From assembly GCF_020149915.1 (NCBI RefSeq), contig NZ_CP083760.1:1054001-1118000 (forward strand): a stretch of 64,000 bases of DNA. The letters run 5' to 3'. Shown in pieces: positions 46,297-57,713 of the stretch. Position 1 is the first letter of the stretch. Each line of letters begins with the position of its first letter. This DNA comes from Candidatus Sulfidibacterium hydrothermale (GTDB taxonomy: Bacteria > Bacteroidota > Bacteroidia > Bacteroidales > F082). Below the pieces are notes generated by a model. The model saw only the letters and a list, made by a program, of their open reading frames with translations. It searched no databases and was not told where the DNA came from. A program made the position numbers and the translations under genes.

Positions 46297-47544
46297 ATGA
46301 AAAAGATTGGAATGATGATTATTGGCGTACTGTTTGCCTTTACACAAATGGTACAAGCACAGCAGCCGCAACGTGCTGCCCAAATGCACCGTTATTTTCA
46401 ACAAACGCTGATTCCGTTTATTGAACAGCAGCAGGCGCAATTTGAAAAAGTATTGACTCCGTCCGAGAAATCGGAACTCCTGCAAATCAGGGAAGAAATG
46501 GCTACTTACCGGAAACAGGGGGCGCAAATGCGTCAGGCGATGCAGGGAAATTTTAACCAGGCTGCCTGGGATGCCCGTAAAGCCCAATTCGATGCCATTG
46601 TAGCCAAAGCCCGTAAGATCGTAGAAGCACATCCAAAAGCAGCAGCAGCGTATAAAAATGCTGTGGAAAAGAAGATCGCTGAAATAAAACAGCAAATGCC
46701 TATGGCCGGAGCCATGATGGCCGGCAGAACCGGTGGACAAGGTCCCGGAATGGGAAACAGAATGTCAAAACTGGATCGTTTAAGTGATCCGGCTGTGGGA
46801 CTGGTGATGGACCTGAAAGCCATGCAGGGCATGATGAGAAATCATCCGCAGGGTATGATGAGAATGAACGGCGGACAAGGAATGCGCGGTATGAGAAATC
46901 CGCAGCAAGGAATGTTTGGTTCGGCCGGAATGTTTGGCCCGCAGCGTATGGGCGGAATGCAAGGAAATTTTCGTCAGGGATTCTCCGGCGGGATGAAGCA
47001 ACACATGATGATGATCATGCGTAATCCGGAAGTGAAAAAACAGATAATGGCTTATAAAGAAAAAAATATTCTTCCGGTCATTGCCCGTCAACGTGCTGCT
47101 TTTGACAAGGTTTTGTCTAAAAAAGAACGAAAAATTATTGCCGAAGTCCGGACCCAGATGAAATCACAGAGAGAAGAAATGCTGGCAATGAGAAAACAGG
47201 GACAACGTCCTGACGATTCTGCCCGTTTGGCTATGCAGGTAGCTATGCAAAAAGAACGGCTAGCTGTTCAGGAAATCATGTTAAGACATTACAGCGAACT
47301 GCAAAAAGCCCTGGCTCCGGTTCAGGAAAAAATGCCCCAGTGGCGGGCTGATATCCGGAAAATCGTGGTGAATTACATGGTTGATCAACAGATGAAACAA
47401 CATGTACAGCAACGAAGAGCGCTCCAAAACAAAATGAAAAGTAAGGAAGACATGATGTTCTTACTGATGGATCCGCAGCAACCGGATGCCACCATGTTTT
47501 CCCCTCTTTTTCAGCAGAACAAAAACCGGTTTAACGGTTTCTAA
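46297..47544 (+). CDS. Exported Met-rich protein with duplicated Spy-like helical domain
   Basis: A 415-residue protein; starting at MKKIGMMIIGVLF gives a signal peptide ending MVQAQ (ATG at 46288 adds three residues). Residues about 30-130 and 245-370 are two related helical halves: compare TLIPFIEQQQAQFEKVLTPS with NILPVIARQRAAFDKVLSKK. The VLTPSEKSELLQIREEM segment recalls the LTxxQ motif of periplasmic Spy/CpxP chaperones. Between them is a linker of about 100 residues rich in Met, Gly, Gln and Arg (MMRMNGGQGMRGMRNPQQGM), similar in composition to copper-binding Met motifs. It probably works in the periplasm as a chaperone or metal-binding protein; this is inference. Confidence 0.75.
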   Translation: MKKIGMMIIGVLFAFTQMVQAQQPQRAAQMHRYFQQTLIPFIEQQQAQFEKVLTPSEKSELLQIREEMATYRKQGAQMRQAMQGNFNQAAWDARKAQFDAIVAKARKIVEAHPKAAAAYKNAVEKKIAEIKQQMPMAGAMMAGRTGGQGPGMGNRMSKLDRLSDPAVGLVMDLKAMQGMMRNHPQGMMRMNGGQGMRGMRNPQQGMFGSAGMFGPQRMGGMQGNFRQGFSGGMKQHMMMIMRNPEVKKQIMAYKEKNILPVIARQRAAFDKVLSKKERKIIAEVRTQMKSQREEMLAMRKQGQRPDDSARLAMQVAMQKERLAVQEIMLRHYSELQKALAPVQEKMPQWRADIRKIVVNYMVDQQMKQHVQQRRALQNKMKSKEDMMFLLMDPQQPDATMFSPLFQQNKNRFNGF

Positions 47545-47578
47545 GATAAAACAGAACCTGTAAGCTTTGTTTTCATTT

Positions 47579-47607
47579 CCGGTGCCCGAAAGGGTGCCGG
47601 TTTTTTT
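47579..47607 (+). terminator. Terminator behind the Met-rich gene
   Basis: CCGGTGCCC / GGGTGCCGG stem (47579-47587 and 47592-47600) with GAAA loop and two G-U pairs, followed by seven T. Confidence 0.8.
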
Positions 47608-47757
47608 ATGTTTTAATGCAAACGATTGTATTCCTGATTTATGGCTGACAGAGAAATATTTGACGAATAACTTGCATTTATTGGCCGGTAACCAATGGGA
47701 TGGGTTTGGTGGTTATCGGGAATTACCGTATTTTCGAACTTTCTAAAAATTATTTCT

Positions 47758-49272
47758 ATGGCAAGAAAACCGCACCTCAGTTTCTGGCAGATCTGGAACA
47801 TGAGCGTGGGATTTTTCGGGATACAGTTTGGTTTTGCGCTGCAAAATGCCAATGTGAGCCGGATCTTCCAAACGTTAGGAGCTGATATTGGAAACCTTTC
47901 TATTTTGTGGGTAGCTGCTCCGGTTACCGGATTGATTGTACAACCGATTATCGGGCATTACAGCGATAAAACCTGGACCCGTCTGGGAAGAAGACGGCCC
48001 TATTTTTTAACCGGAGCGCTGCTGGCTTCGCTGGCCTTGCTGATCATGCCCAACTCACATGTTTTGTGGGTTGCCGCCGGAATGCTCTGGATTCTGGATG
48101 CCTCTATCAACATCTCCATGGAACCTTTTCGTGCTTTTGTGGGCGATATGTTGCCTGAAGAACAGCGTACGCGGGGTTTTGCCATGCAGAGTTTCTTTAT
48201 CGGTACCGGTGCGGTAATTGCCAGTGTATTGCCCTGGGTAATGACCAATTGGTTACACATCAGTAATACCGCTCCGGAAGGCGTGATTCCTCCATCGCTA
48301 AAGTGGGCTTTTTATATTGGTGCAGCGGTTTATTTTTCTGCTGTATTATGGACAATTCTTTCTACAAAAGAATATCCTCCGGAAAAACTGGCAGAGTTTG
48401 ATGCGGAAGAAGAGGAGCGGACGCATGTTTCGGTAACGACCACATCGGTTACGGTAGATCACCAGAAAAAAGGGAAAATTCAAACCCGGAATGGATTGCT
48501 TTGGCTGCTTTTTGGAGCCGCTCTTTCGTATTGGTTTTTTGAAAAACAGCTGACCAAAGATTTGTATGTTCTCTCTTTTGGCTTGATGGCGTTTGGAGTA
48601 TTGATGATGATTTCGGGAATGATGCAACTCAAAGGAAAGAATAATGCCGCTTTGGTGGAAATTATGAACGATATGTTCGGAATGCCTAAGACCATGATGC
48701 AACTGGCTTTTGTTCAGTTTTTTAGCTGGTTTGCCCTGTTTGCCATGTGGATTTATACCACCCCGGCAGTAACCGAATATGTTTTTCATACAACAGACAC
48801 CACTTCGGCCGCATATAACAATGGAGCCGACTGGGTTTCCGTTTTGTTTGCGGTGTATAATGGTTTTGCCGCTGCGGTGGCTTGGTTTCTTACCCCGTTG
48901 TCCAAAGTGACCAGCCGGAAAGTGACACATTCTATTTCTTTGTTATTTGGCGGTTTAGGCCTTTTCTCTATTTATTTCATTCATAATCAATACGGATTGT
49001 TGATTTCTATGCTGGGCGTTGGTGTGGCATGGGCCAGCATTTTGTCTATTCCGTATGCCATTCTTACCAATGCTCTTCCGCATGATAAGATGGGGATTTA
49101 CATGGGGATTTTCAATTATTTTATTGTGATCCCGCAAATTGTGGCAGCGGCCATTCTGGGATTCTTTTTGGAAAAATTCTTCCATAGCGAGGCCATTTAT
49201 GCCATGATTATCGGTGGAATCTCCATGCTGCTGGCTTCCGTTTTTATTTTGTTTGTGAAAGACAAAGAGTAA
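47758..49272 (+). CDS. MFS transporter of the SLC45/GPH sugar group
   Basis: A 504-residue permease starting MARKPHLSFWQIWNMSVGFFGIQFGFALQNAN; the longer in-frame start is in the promoter region. Twelve membrane helices with the loop 2-3 motif GHYSDKTWTRLGRRRPYFL typical of SLC45/GPH sucrose and maltose carriers, and a charged central loop (about 195-245). It likely imports a disaccharide with protons. No glycosidase genes are nearby, so the sugar is unknown. Monocistronic. Confidence 0.88.
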   Translation: MARKPHLSFWQIWNMSVGFFGIQFGFALQNANVSRIFQTLGADIGNLSILWVAAPVTGLIVQPIIGHYSDKTWTRLGRRRPYFLTGALLASLALLIMPNSHVLWVAAGMLWILDASINISMEPFRAFVGDMLPEEQRTRGFAMQSFFIGTGAVIASVLPWVMTNWLHISNTAPEGVIPPSLKWAFYIGAAVYFSAVLWTILSTKEYPPEKLAEFDAEEEERTHVSVTTTSVTVDHQKKGKIQTRNGLLWLLFGAALSYWFFEKQLTKDLYVLSFGLMAFGVLMMISGMMQLKGKNNAALVEIMNDMFGMPKTMMQLAFVQFFSWFALFAMWIYTTPAVTEYVFHTTDTTSAAYNNGADWVSVLFAVYNGFAAAVAWFLTPLSKVTSRKVTHSISLLFGGLGLFSIYFIHNQYGLLISMLGVGVAWASILSIPYAILTNALPHDKMGIYMGIFNYFIVIPQIVAAAILGFFLEKFFHSEAIYAMIIGGISMLLASVFILFVKDKE

Positions 49273-49274
49273 AA

Positions 49275-49310
49275 GAAGGGGGAAGCCAGAAGTCAGAAGT
49301 TGGAAGTTGT
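49275..49310. repeat. Purine heptad repeat
   Basis: GAAGGGGGAAGCCAGAAGTC followed by AGAAGTTGGAAGTTG: repeated GAAG(T/C)YN units. Equivalent to the polypyrimidine tract at 36268-36305 read on the other strand. Confidence 0.55.
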
Positions 49311-49384
49311 TGATGCCTGAAGCGGGTTGACTGTTTTTATTTCTTTGAAATGATAGCTGTGCTGGAAAATTAAAACAGACGAAG

Positions 49385-50173
49385 ATGACTGAATTTCGTG
49401 AAGAAACCTTTTATATAACGGTGGGAGAGGTCCGTCTTTTTTGTAAAAAGCTGGAACCTTTGGCTCAAGATCCGGAACAACCGATGGCTATTTTTCTTCA
49501 TGAAGGATTGGGTTCTGTTGAGCAGTGGAAAGATTTTCCCAAACAGTTTTTGCAGGCTTGTAAAATGCCGGTTTTCTTATACGATCGGCTGGGTTACGGA
49601 AAATCTACTCCGCGGAAAGAAAAACGTGGTTTGGATTATCTTCATCGCGAAGAACAATTGCTCACACAGCTTATCCAAAAGCTGAATGTGAAAAGATATA
49701 TCCTTCTTGGCCATAGCGAAGGGGGATCGTTGGCGTTGATCCATGCGGCCCGTCATCCGGAAGGATTACTTCGTGTAATTACCTTATCCGCCAATACGCA
49801 AGAAGAACGTTCTATTCCTCCCGGAATTGAAAAGGTCAGAGAAATGTACGAAAAGCCAAATTCAAAACTTAAACAGGCGCTGCAAAAGTATCATGGCGAG
49901 CAGTGTGATGCTGTTTTTTATGCCTGGTGCGATACCTGGACCGCCCCTTTTTTTATGTCGTGGAACATTTTGCCGGAGTTAAAACAGATACAGGTCCCCG
50001 TTTTGGCATTTCATGGGGGAGCCGATCAATATACTACCTTACAGCAGGTTGAAAATATCCGCAAACAGATTCCGGGCGAAAGGAATATAAAAATCCTTTC
50101 TTCTGCCAGCCATCATCCGCATTTTGATTTTCCGGACGATGTGCTGGATACGATATGCGCTTTTTTATATTAG
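49385..50173 (+). CDS. Alpha/beta hydrolase
   Basis: A 262-residue cytoplasmic hydrolase. Oxyanion region FLHEGLGSVEQW, nucleophile elbow GHSEGG, acid in FHGGADQY, and a C-terminal His in SASHHPHFDFP, giving the Ser-Asp-His triad. It resembles the haloperoxidase/proline-iminopeptidase-like branch. The substrate is unknown. It ends 6 bases before the convergent surA-like gene. Confidence 0.88.
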   Translation: MTEFREETFYITVGEVRLFCKKLEPLAQDPEQPMAIFLHEGLGSVEQWKDFPKQFLQACKMPVFLYDRLGYGKSTPRKEKRGLDYLHREEQLLTQLIQKLNVKRYILLGHSEGGSLALIHAARHPEGLLRVITLSANTQEERSIPPGIEKVREMYEKPNSKLKQALQKYHGEQCDAVFYAWCDTWTAPFFMSWNILPELKQIQVPVLAFHGGADQYTTLQQVENIRKQIPGERNIKILSSASHHPHFDFPDDVLDTICAFLY

Positions 50174-50179
50174 CCTTTT

Positions 50180-51601
50180 CTACTTCCTTTTTTGGTCGGG
50201 TAACCAGTGGTGACGGAAATGACAGCTTCGGTATTCCGGAATAATCCGGATGTAGGTCTGCCGTGCTTTTTCGTTAATCCATTTGTCGATGGCTTTACGT
50301 TGTTTGTCCTGAAGAGCCCATTGTTCTATTTTCGGATAGTCTTGTTTTAGGTTGGCTTTGTGGGGCGGAATCCGTTTTTCAAGATACAGCAACCGGTAAG
50401 CATCTTTACCGTCTTCGGTTTTAAAAGGAACCGGATTAGATATTTCTCCCGGTTTCATTTTATCCACAATAAAAGAAACCTGCGGATCCAACTGCTCTCC
50501 TTCGAATTCGGTTCCGCCGGTTTGTGGATTCAGCAGATACCCTCCGTTGTTTTTATTGGGACCTTGTGAATATTTTTCTACGGCTTCGTCAAAGGTGATG
50601 GAGTCAGAGCGGATTTCCTGTACAATGGTATCCAGTTTCATTTTGGCTTTTTGTAGGTCTTGTGCCGAAACTTTCGGGATAAGTAAGATATGCCGGACGT
50701 CAATATAATCGCCTTTCCGGGCAATCATCTGAATAATGTGATAACCGGCCTTGGTTTCTACTACGCCTGAAATTTCACCGGGTTTTAGTTTGTAAGCTGC
50801 TGCTTCGAAGGCAGGATAAAGTTGGCCGCGGCCATAAAAACCCAGCTCTCCGCCATTTTTGGCAGACCCCGGATCCTGTGAATATAAAATAGCCAGTGTG
50901 GAAAAGCTTTCGCCATTCAAAATCCGTTTTCTTAACTGCAGTAATTCTTTTTTCACCCTTAATTTTTCTGCCAGGTTTACCGGTGGTTCACGTACAATTT
51001 GCCGGATGACATATTCCGTTTTGATCATCGGGATACTGTCTTTGGGCAAGGAGTTAAAATATTGCCGGATTTCTGACGGGGTAACGGTGATGTTGCTGAT
51101 AATCTTTTGCTGTACTTGTTGGGCCAGCATCTGGTCTTTTACAATATCATGAATTTCCGCTTTAATCTGAGAGATGGATTTTCCGTAATATTTCTCCAGT
51201 TTTTCCTGGCTGCCAAATTGATTAATAAATCCGGAGAGTCTTCTTTCCAGCTCGGCATTTACCTGTGACTCGTCTACCGTGATACTGTCCACTTCGGCCT
51301 GGGCCACCATCAGTCGCTGATACAACAAACTTTCCAGAATTTCACACTTCATGTCTTCGGCTGTTCCCTGAATGGCTCCTTGCATGCGGTAGTTCATGTA
51401 TTGATTTTCAATGTCGGATTTGAGTATCAGTTTATTCCCTACAACCGCCACAACTTCGTCCAGGATCTTGCCTTTGGGTACCCTGTTTAGTGAGTCTTCT
51501 TTTTGTGCGAATATTACCGGATATCCCATAAAAATTAAGAGAAAAGTTACCAGTGTCGTCCGGGTAATTTGTTGAAAAATTTTGTTGTTCTGTATCTTCA
51601 T
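50180..51601 (-). CDS. SurA-like periplasmic peptidylprolyl isomerase
   Basis: A 473-residue exported protein: signal peptide (MKIQNNKIFQ...VIFAQ), SurA N-terminal helical region (45-175), and two parvulin domains (about 185-285 and 300-405). The first has SQDPGSAKNGGELGFYGRGQL, the second YSQGPNKNNGGYL, both matching the rotamase consensus. SurA-type chaperones help outer-membrane proteins reach the Bam machine. Last gene of the guaB-PPIase run, three bases behind the lipoprotein gene. Confidence 0.9.
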   Translation of the reverse strand: MKIQNNKIFQQITRTTLVTFLLIFMGYPVIFAQKEDSLNRVPKGKILDEVVAVVGNKLILKSDIENQYMNYRMQGAIQGTAEDMKCEILESLLYQRLMVAQAEVDSITVDESQVNAELERRLSGFINQFGSQEKLEKYYGKSISQIKAEIHDIVKDQMLAQQVQQKIISNITVTPSEIRQYFNSLPKDSIPMIKTEYVIRQIVREPPVNLAEKLRVKKELLQLRKRILNGESFSTLAILYSQDPGSAKNGGELGFYGRGQLYPAFEAAAYKLKPGEISGVVETKAGYHIIQMIARKGDYIDVRHILLIPKVSAQDLQKAKMKLDTIVQEIRSDSITFDEAVEKYSQGPNKNNGGYLLNPQTGGTEFEGEQLDPQVSFIVDKMKPGEISNPVPFKTEDGKDAYRLLYLEKRIPPHKANLKQDYPKIEQWALQDKQRKAIDKWINEKARQTYIRIIPEYRSCHFRHHWLPDQKRK

Positions 51602-51604
51602 ATT

Positions 51605-52522
51605 TTAATAAATTTCGAATTTCTTTTGTTTTAATGCCTGATCAAATATCTCGGTTCGTAAATGCTGAATCATTTTTGTTTTCCGTTTATTCAAAATGAT
51701 TTCCCGTATAAATTGGGTTTCCAGCTCCTCTGGTGATATTTGATCTTTTATTTTAAAGTTGATGAATTTTACAAAGTAGATCTTATTTTCGTCTTCCAGC
51801 CGGATGATGCGATGATTTTTGAGATAAAGGGTCTGGTTATAGGTTTCGATAGGAATATACCGGATCAGCTGATTGAAAGGAATCCACCGGTTGGTGTCTG
51901 TTGAATAGGTTTCGGCCATAACCGGAGCATAATTTTCCAGCGAGTCGAGTAAAAGACTGTCCGAAAGATGAAACATGCCCCAGAAAACGCGGTTAAGTTG
52001 CGGGGCATCTTCTCTTTTCCGGTTGATTATAGCATAAATGACCTTGACAATATTTTCTTTTAACTGAAAGTCTTTCAGATGGCTTTTGTAATAGTCGTCA
52101 ATTTCCTGTTGGGTTACGACCGTGTCCATGTTTTGCCGGACATATTCATTTTCATACTGATAAATGATCAGTGCATTTTTGTATTCTTCCAGCCTTTTTT
52201 GAAAATTGAGTTTATCCTCCGGCAGGTTTTTTTCGGCCTGTTGCAGTAACAATTGGGTATGAACCCATTTGTTGATATAACTCCGGCAAAACTGGATGCT
52301 GTCGCGTGGAGACGACCCGCTGGGGATTAGCCCTTTCAGATCGTTGACATACAAATATTTGCTGCCAACGCGTGCCAGTGGAGCCTGTCCGGTATCCGTT
52401 TTATGCCGGCATCCGGTTTCTGCCAAAACAAATAGGGCCAGAATCCCCAGGAAAAAAAGAAATCTTCCTGACCGTTTATGCCGTCTGAACCGGAGGGTTG
52501 ATATGGATAAAAATTCCAGCAC
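51605..52522 (-). CDS. Lipoprotein with SurA/PpiD-like helical region
   Basis: A 305-residue protein with a lipobox at LAETGC. The rest is helical, reminiscent of the SurA/PpiC N- and C-terminal helices (VGSKYLYVNDL, then VVTQQEIDDYY before the expected isomerase), but the parvulin domain itself lacks its usual glycine-rich signature and looks degenerate. It probably acts as a chaperone rather than an isomerase. The start is GTG at 52522, whose G is the last base of the upstream TAG stop. Middle of three folding-factor genes. Confidence 0.75.
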   Translation of the reverse strand: MLEFLSISTLRFRRHKRSGRFLFFLGILALFVLAETGCRHKTDTGQAPLARVGSKYLYVNDLKGLIPSGSSPRDSIQFCRSYINKWVHTQLLLQQAEKNLPEDKLNFQKRLEEYKNALIIYQYENEYVRQNMDTVVTQQEIDDYYKSHLKDFQLKENIVKVIYAIINRKREDAPQLNRVFWGMFHLSDSLLLDSLENYAPVMAETYSTDTNRWIPFNQLIRYIPIETYNQTLYLKNHRIIRLEDENKIYFVKFINFKIKDQISPEELETQFIREIILNKRKTKMIQHLRTEIFDQALKQKKFEIY

Positions 52523-54543
52523 TATTTTTTCTTCTCTTTTTCGTATTTGATCAGTTTATTCAATACTTTTTCATTCACCTTAACGGGATATTTGGCCCGA
52601 AGTTGTGTAACCCAGTTTTTTTCGAGCAAATCCTGATAATCGGAGGCAACCAGTCCTTTTGCCTGATCAAAAGACATGAGCCCCGGAGAAATGATTTCTT
52701 TGATGTAAACCACAAAAACGCGGTTATCTACATCTGAAAATATCGGTTTGGAATAACCTGGTTTCCAGGGAATCGTATCCAGAATCCGGTTGTCGCCGTG
52801 CTGGAATGTGCCGCTGTCTATTTTCAGGGTTTGCCGTTTTATTTTTAATTTCTTTAGGTTGTGGATGAGATCTTCCGGGTCAGGATACTGTTTGAAAATA
52901 GAATCCATCCGCGAAAGCTCATTTTTCTGGAAAGAAAAGAGATAAGCAGCCGCTTCGGTGCCGTGTTTGTACTTTTCGCGGTGTTGGGTGTAATACTTTT
53001 TTAATCCCGTTGTATCCTTCATGGCTTTGGTCCATACCATTTGATCCATCAGGTTGAAAAGAAGAATTCCATCATGATACTCTTGCATGAGTGCTTTAAA
53101 ATCCGGATAGAAATCTTCAAGATGCTGGTTTTCGTAATCCAGACAATTTTGGTCGACAAATTGTTTGAACAGATGGTCAAGCATGATGGCTTTGTTGGTA
53201 TAGTGGCCCTTGTGCTGATTTTTCTCCACAAAACGGGCAAAATCTTCCTGGACGTAAACCGTAGGTTCTTTTTCCCCGATTTCCATCAGGGCATGATTCC
53301 AGTTTCCTTTCAGGTTTTCCGTTTTAAAATGCCCGGATAGTACGGTCGTGTCAATGGCCTGGAAAATGGCCGCTTTGGCGTCCTGATAAACACGCAGGTG
53401 GTGTTCTTTTTTGATTTTGGCCAGAACCGCTTCTTTGCTTTTGCGGGCCCGTTGGTCGCGGGCAACCTGTTCTTTTAGCCGGGGTTCTTCCTGTTTAAAA
53501 CTTCCCGGACGTTTCCGGTCAAGCAGCTTGATGATATGAAAACCATAGATGGTTTGAAAAGGTTTGGAGATTTGTCCGGGTTTCAGGCTGTCAATTTGTT
53601 CCACAAACTGGGGAACAATCCGGCTGGAAGAAAAGCGGGGGAGCTTTCCGCCGTTACCGGCAGAGCCACGGTCTTCCGAATATTTCCGGGCCGCTTCTTC
53701 AAACGGCATACCGGCCTTGATTTTTTGATAGATCTTTTGGATTTTTTCTGCTTTGGCCAAAGAATCGGCTTTGGTGTAACCCGGTTTGAGAGCTACAAAA
53801 ATGTGTTCCACTTCGGCTACTCCCATCGCCGGTCTTTTATCTGTTACTTTGATCAGGTGGTAGCCAAAACGGGTGCGTATGGGTTTGGAAACACTATCCA
53901 CCGGTGTGTTGTATGCGGCTTCTTCAAAAGGATATACCATATTGAAAACCGTGAAATAGCCCAGGTCGCCGTGGTTTCCTCTTCTTCCGCGTTGTTTCCC
54001 CGGAATGGCTTTGATGTCTCTGGCCGACGGGTCTTCTGAATATTTAACGGCAGCCTGTTCAAAATCCATTCCGTGTATGATTTCTGACCGGATGTGGTTG
54101 ATTTTTTTCCAGGCTTTTAAAGTGTCGGCTGGAGAAGCATTGGGGGAAACCCGCACCAGGATATGGCTGGCCCGGATGTCGTATTGCAATCGTTGATAAG
54201 CCTGTTTTACCAGCGAATCGGTTACCTGTTTGTCCGTAAAATAGGGGCGGGCCAGTTGTTTCCGGTAACTGTTCAGCTCTTTTTTAAATCCCGGCAGGGT
54301 GTCCATTCCGCGCTTTTCTGCTTCCAGTACTTTTAACCGGAAATTGATATAAAGTTGAAGGTAGTTGCTCAGGCTGGTGGTGTCGTTGCCTTCCGTGCCG
54401 TTTTTTTCGTACATTTTCAGAAAATCTCCGGCAGTAACTTTTTGCCCGTCAATGTTGATTAACTCTTTTCGTAACAGACTTTTCTGCGCCAGCAGAGGAA
54501 TTGAAAAAAGTATCAGCATCGAAAAAATCCAAACTCGCTTCAT
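52522..54543 (-). CDS. PpiD-like peptidylprolyl isomerase with two parvulin domains
   Basis: A 673-residue exported protein: signal peptide (1-19), N-terminal helical region, and two parvulin domains at about 115-235 (ASHILVR...KYSEDPSARD...GDLGYFTVFNM) and 240-340 (KYSEDRGSAGNGGKLPRF...IVPQF). A long helical C-terminal region follows. It would catalyse prolyl isomerisation or act as a holdase on periplasmic and outer-membrane clients. It begins 15 bases after guaB. Operon order: guaB, this gene, lipoprotein, surA-like. Confidence 0.9.
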   Translation of the reverse strand: MKRVWIFSMLILFSIPLLAQKSLLRKELINIDGQKVTAGDFLKMYEKNGTEGNDTTSLSNYLQLYINFRLKVLEAEKRGMDTLPGFKKELNSYRKQLARPYFTDKQVTDSLVKQAYQRLQYDIRASHILVRVSPNASPADTLKAWKKINHIRSEIIHGMDFEQAAVKYSEDPSARDIKAIPGKQRGRRGNHGDLGYFTVFNMVYPFEEAAYNTPVDSVSKPIRTRFGYHLIKVTDKRPAMGVAEVEHIFVALKPGYTKADSLAKAEKIQKIYQKIKAGMPFEEAARKYSEDRGSAGNGGKLPRFSSSRIVPQFVEQIDSLKPGQISKPFQTIYGFHIIKLLDRKRPGSFKQEEPRLKEQVARDQRARKSKEAVLAKIKKEHHLRVYQDAKAAIFQAIDTTVLSGHFKTENLKGNWNHALMEIGEKEPTVYVQEDFARFVEKNQHKGHYTNKAIMLDHLFKQFVDQNCLDYENQHLEDFYPDFKALMQEYHDGILLFNLMDQMVWTKAMKDTTGLKKYYTQHREKYKHGTEAAAYLFSFQKNELSRMDSIFKQYPDPEDLIHNLKKLKIKRQTLKIDSGTFQHGDNRILDTIPWKPGYSKPIFSDVDNRVFVVYIKEIISPGLMSFDQAKGLVASDYQDLLEKNWVTQLRAKYPVKVNEKVLNKLIKYEKEKKK

Positions 54544-54558
54544 ATCGTTCTGTTTTGA

Positions 54559-56064
<1,506 letters not shown>

Positions 56065-56420
56065 TCAAAAATCCCTTATCCCGGAAGATCCTTTTTAAGG
56101 TGAATTTTTTTTTAACATGTTTTAACGACAGTTGCTGTAATTCAATTGTTTTCAAACAGATTTCCGGCTTGACCGGTTCGGAACAGGATTGGTCAGAAAA
56201 CAAACATCGGATACGCTATGGCTTTTCCTCGAAATAAATTTTATGTCGAATTCAGGTAGTACGGAAAAAAAGAGAAAAACGGCATGAAATCCCCTGGTTC
56301 CCAATCCGGTTTGGTGTGGGTAAGGAGATGGGGGGACGTGAATTGCAAAATCATCGTGTATTTAAAACAGGATTGGTTTTCTTATGCCTTTGGTTTAAAA
56401 AAAGTTGCATCTTTGTATAG

Positions 56421-57713
56421 ATGCGTAAACGGTTGCTAAATATCTTGTTCTGGTCGGTGATTTCGGCGGCGTTTATTGGTCCCGGAACCATTGCCACCGC
56501 TGCTAAAGCCGGTGCGGAATTTGGTTTTTCACTTTTGTGGGCGCTTGTTTTTTCCACTTTTGCCTGTCTTGTTTTGCAGGAAGCGGCTGCCCGTTTAAGT
56601 ATTCTTTCCGGTAAAAGTCTGGGCAATGCCATTGCCGACCGTTTTAAAAACAAAAAAGGCGGCTGGCTGATTTTTGCTTTGGTGATAGGGGCTATTATTT
56701 TGGGATCGGCAGCCTATCAAACCGGTAATTTGCTTGGCGCTGCCGAAGGGATTCGTATTTTTACCCCTGTTCCGGCGGCGGTATTGGTGCTTGTTATCGG
56801 CGTGCTGGCTTTTGCGGCGCTGCTGTTCCCGGGTTTAAAAACCATGGCCCGTTTTCTGGGCTTTTTAGTGGTTTTAATGGGCGTTGCTTTTTTATACACG
56901 GCCATAATCATCAAGCCTGATTTTTCCGGTTTAATGCGTGGGGCTGTAGTGCCTTCTTTTCCGGCAGGTGCCGGATTGTTGCTTTTGGGATTGGTAGGAA
57001 CTACTGTGGTTCCGTATAATTTATTTCTTGGTTCGGGCATTGCCGATAAAAACCAAACGGTGACCGAAATGCGTTGGGGGATTTCGGTGGCGGTTATCCT
57101 TGGCGGGATGATCTCCATGGCTGTGCTGGTAACCGGATCTGCCGTAGAAAACGGCTTTTCGTTTTTGACTTTAAGCCGGGTGCTGGGAAGCCGGTTGGGC
57201 AGTACGGCTGTATGGCTGTTTGGTTTTGGCCTTTTTGCTGCCGGCTTTTCTTCGGCTGTGACGGCCCCTCTCGCTTCGGCTGTGACCGCACGGGATATTT
57301 TTGGAAAACCCGGAGAGAAAAAGTGGCAGCCCCGTGGAAAGTATTACCGGATGACCTGGATGTTTGTGCTGTTTACCGGACTGGGGTTTGGGATGGCCGG
57401 CTTTAAACCGGTTCCGGCCATTATTTTTGCTCAGGCGCTTAATGGCTTGATACTGCCTTTTGTTAGTGTTTTTTTGTGGATGGCTGTCAACGACCGGAAA
57501 CTTGTTGGCCGTAAACCGAATACGCCGGCAGGAAATCTGTTGTTCGGTTTGGTGGTGTGGGTAAGCTTGTTGCTTGGAAGCTGGAATATTCTGCGGCTTA
57601 TTGTGGATGTGGCTTCTTCCAGAGCCGGGACAATAATGGCCGTTTTGCTGGTGCTGAATTTTGCGGTTACGTTGTTGCTGTGGTTTTTCATCATTCGAAA
57701 ACAGAGAACCTAA
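56421..57713 (+). CDS. Nramp-like transporter lacking the metal-binding residues
   Basis: A 430-residue membrane protein with about 11 helices, recognisable as Nramp/SLC11 (APC fold). The canonical TM1 metal site DPGN is GPGT here (AAFIGPGTIATAAKAG), and the TM6 MPHN is VPYN (GTTVVPYNLFLGSG). Thus the Asp, Asn and Met ligands that bind Mn2+/Fe2+ in true Nramps are all gone. B. subtilis ycsG, also an Nramp relative, lies beside the 5-oxoprolinase genes. Here the stop codon overlaps the ATG of the fused 5-oxoprolinase by one base. A role in importing oxoproline, a hydantoin or a similar organic substrate is therefore more plausible than metal uptake; this is inference. Confidence 0.85.
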   Translation: MRKRLLNILFWSVISAAFIGPGTIATAAKAGAEFGFSLLWALVFSTFACLVLQEAAARLSILSGKSLGNAIADRFKNKKGGWLIFALVIGAIILGSAAYQTGNLLGAAEGIRIFTPVPAAVLVLVIGVLAFAALLFPGLKTMARFLGFLVVLMGVAFLYTAIIIKPDFSGLMRGAVVPSFPAGAGLLLLGLVGTTVVPYNLFLGSGIADKNQTVTEMRWGISVAVILGGMISMAVLVTGSAVENGFSFLTLSRVLGSRLGSTAVWLFGFGLFAAGFSSAVTAPLASAVTARDIFGKPGEKKWQPRGKYYRMTWMFVLFTGLGFGMAGFKPVPAIIFAQALNGLILPFVSVFLWMAVNDRKLVGRKPNTPAGNLLFGLVVWVSLLLGSWNILRLIVDVASSRAGTIMAVLLVLNFAVTLLLWFFIIRKQRT

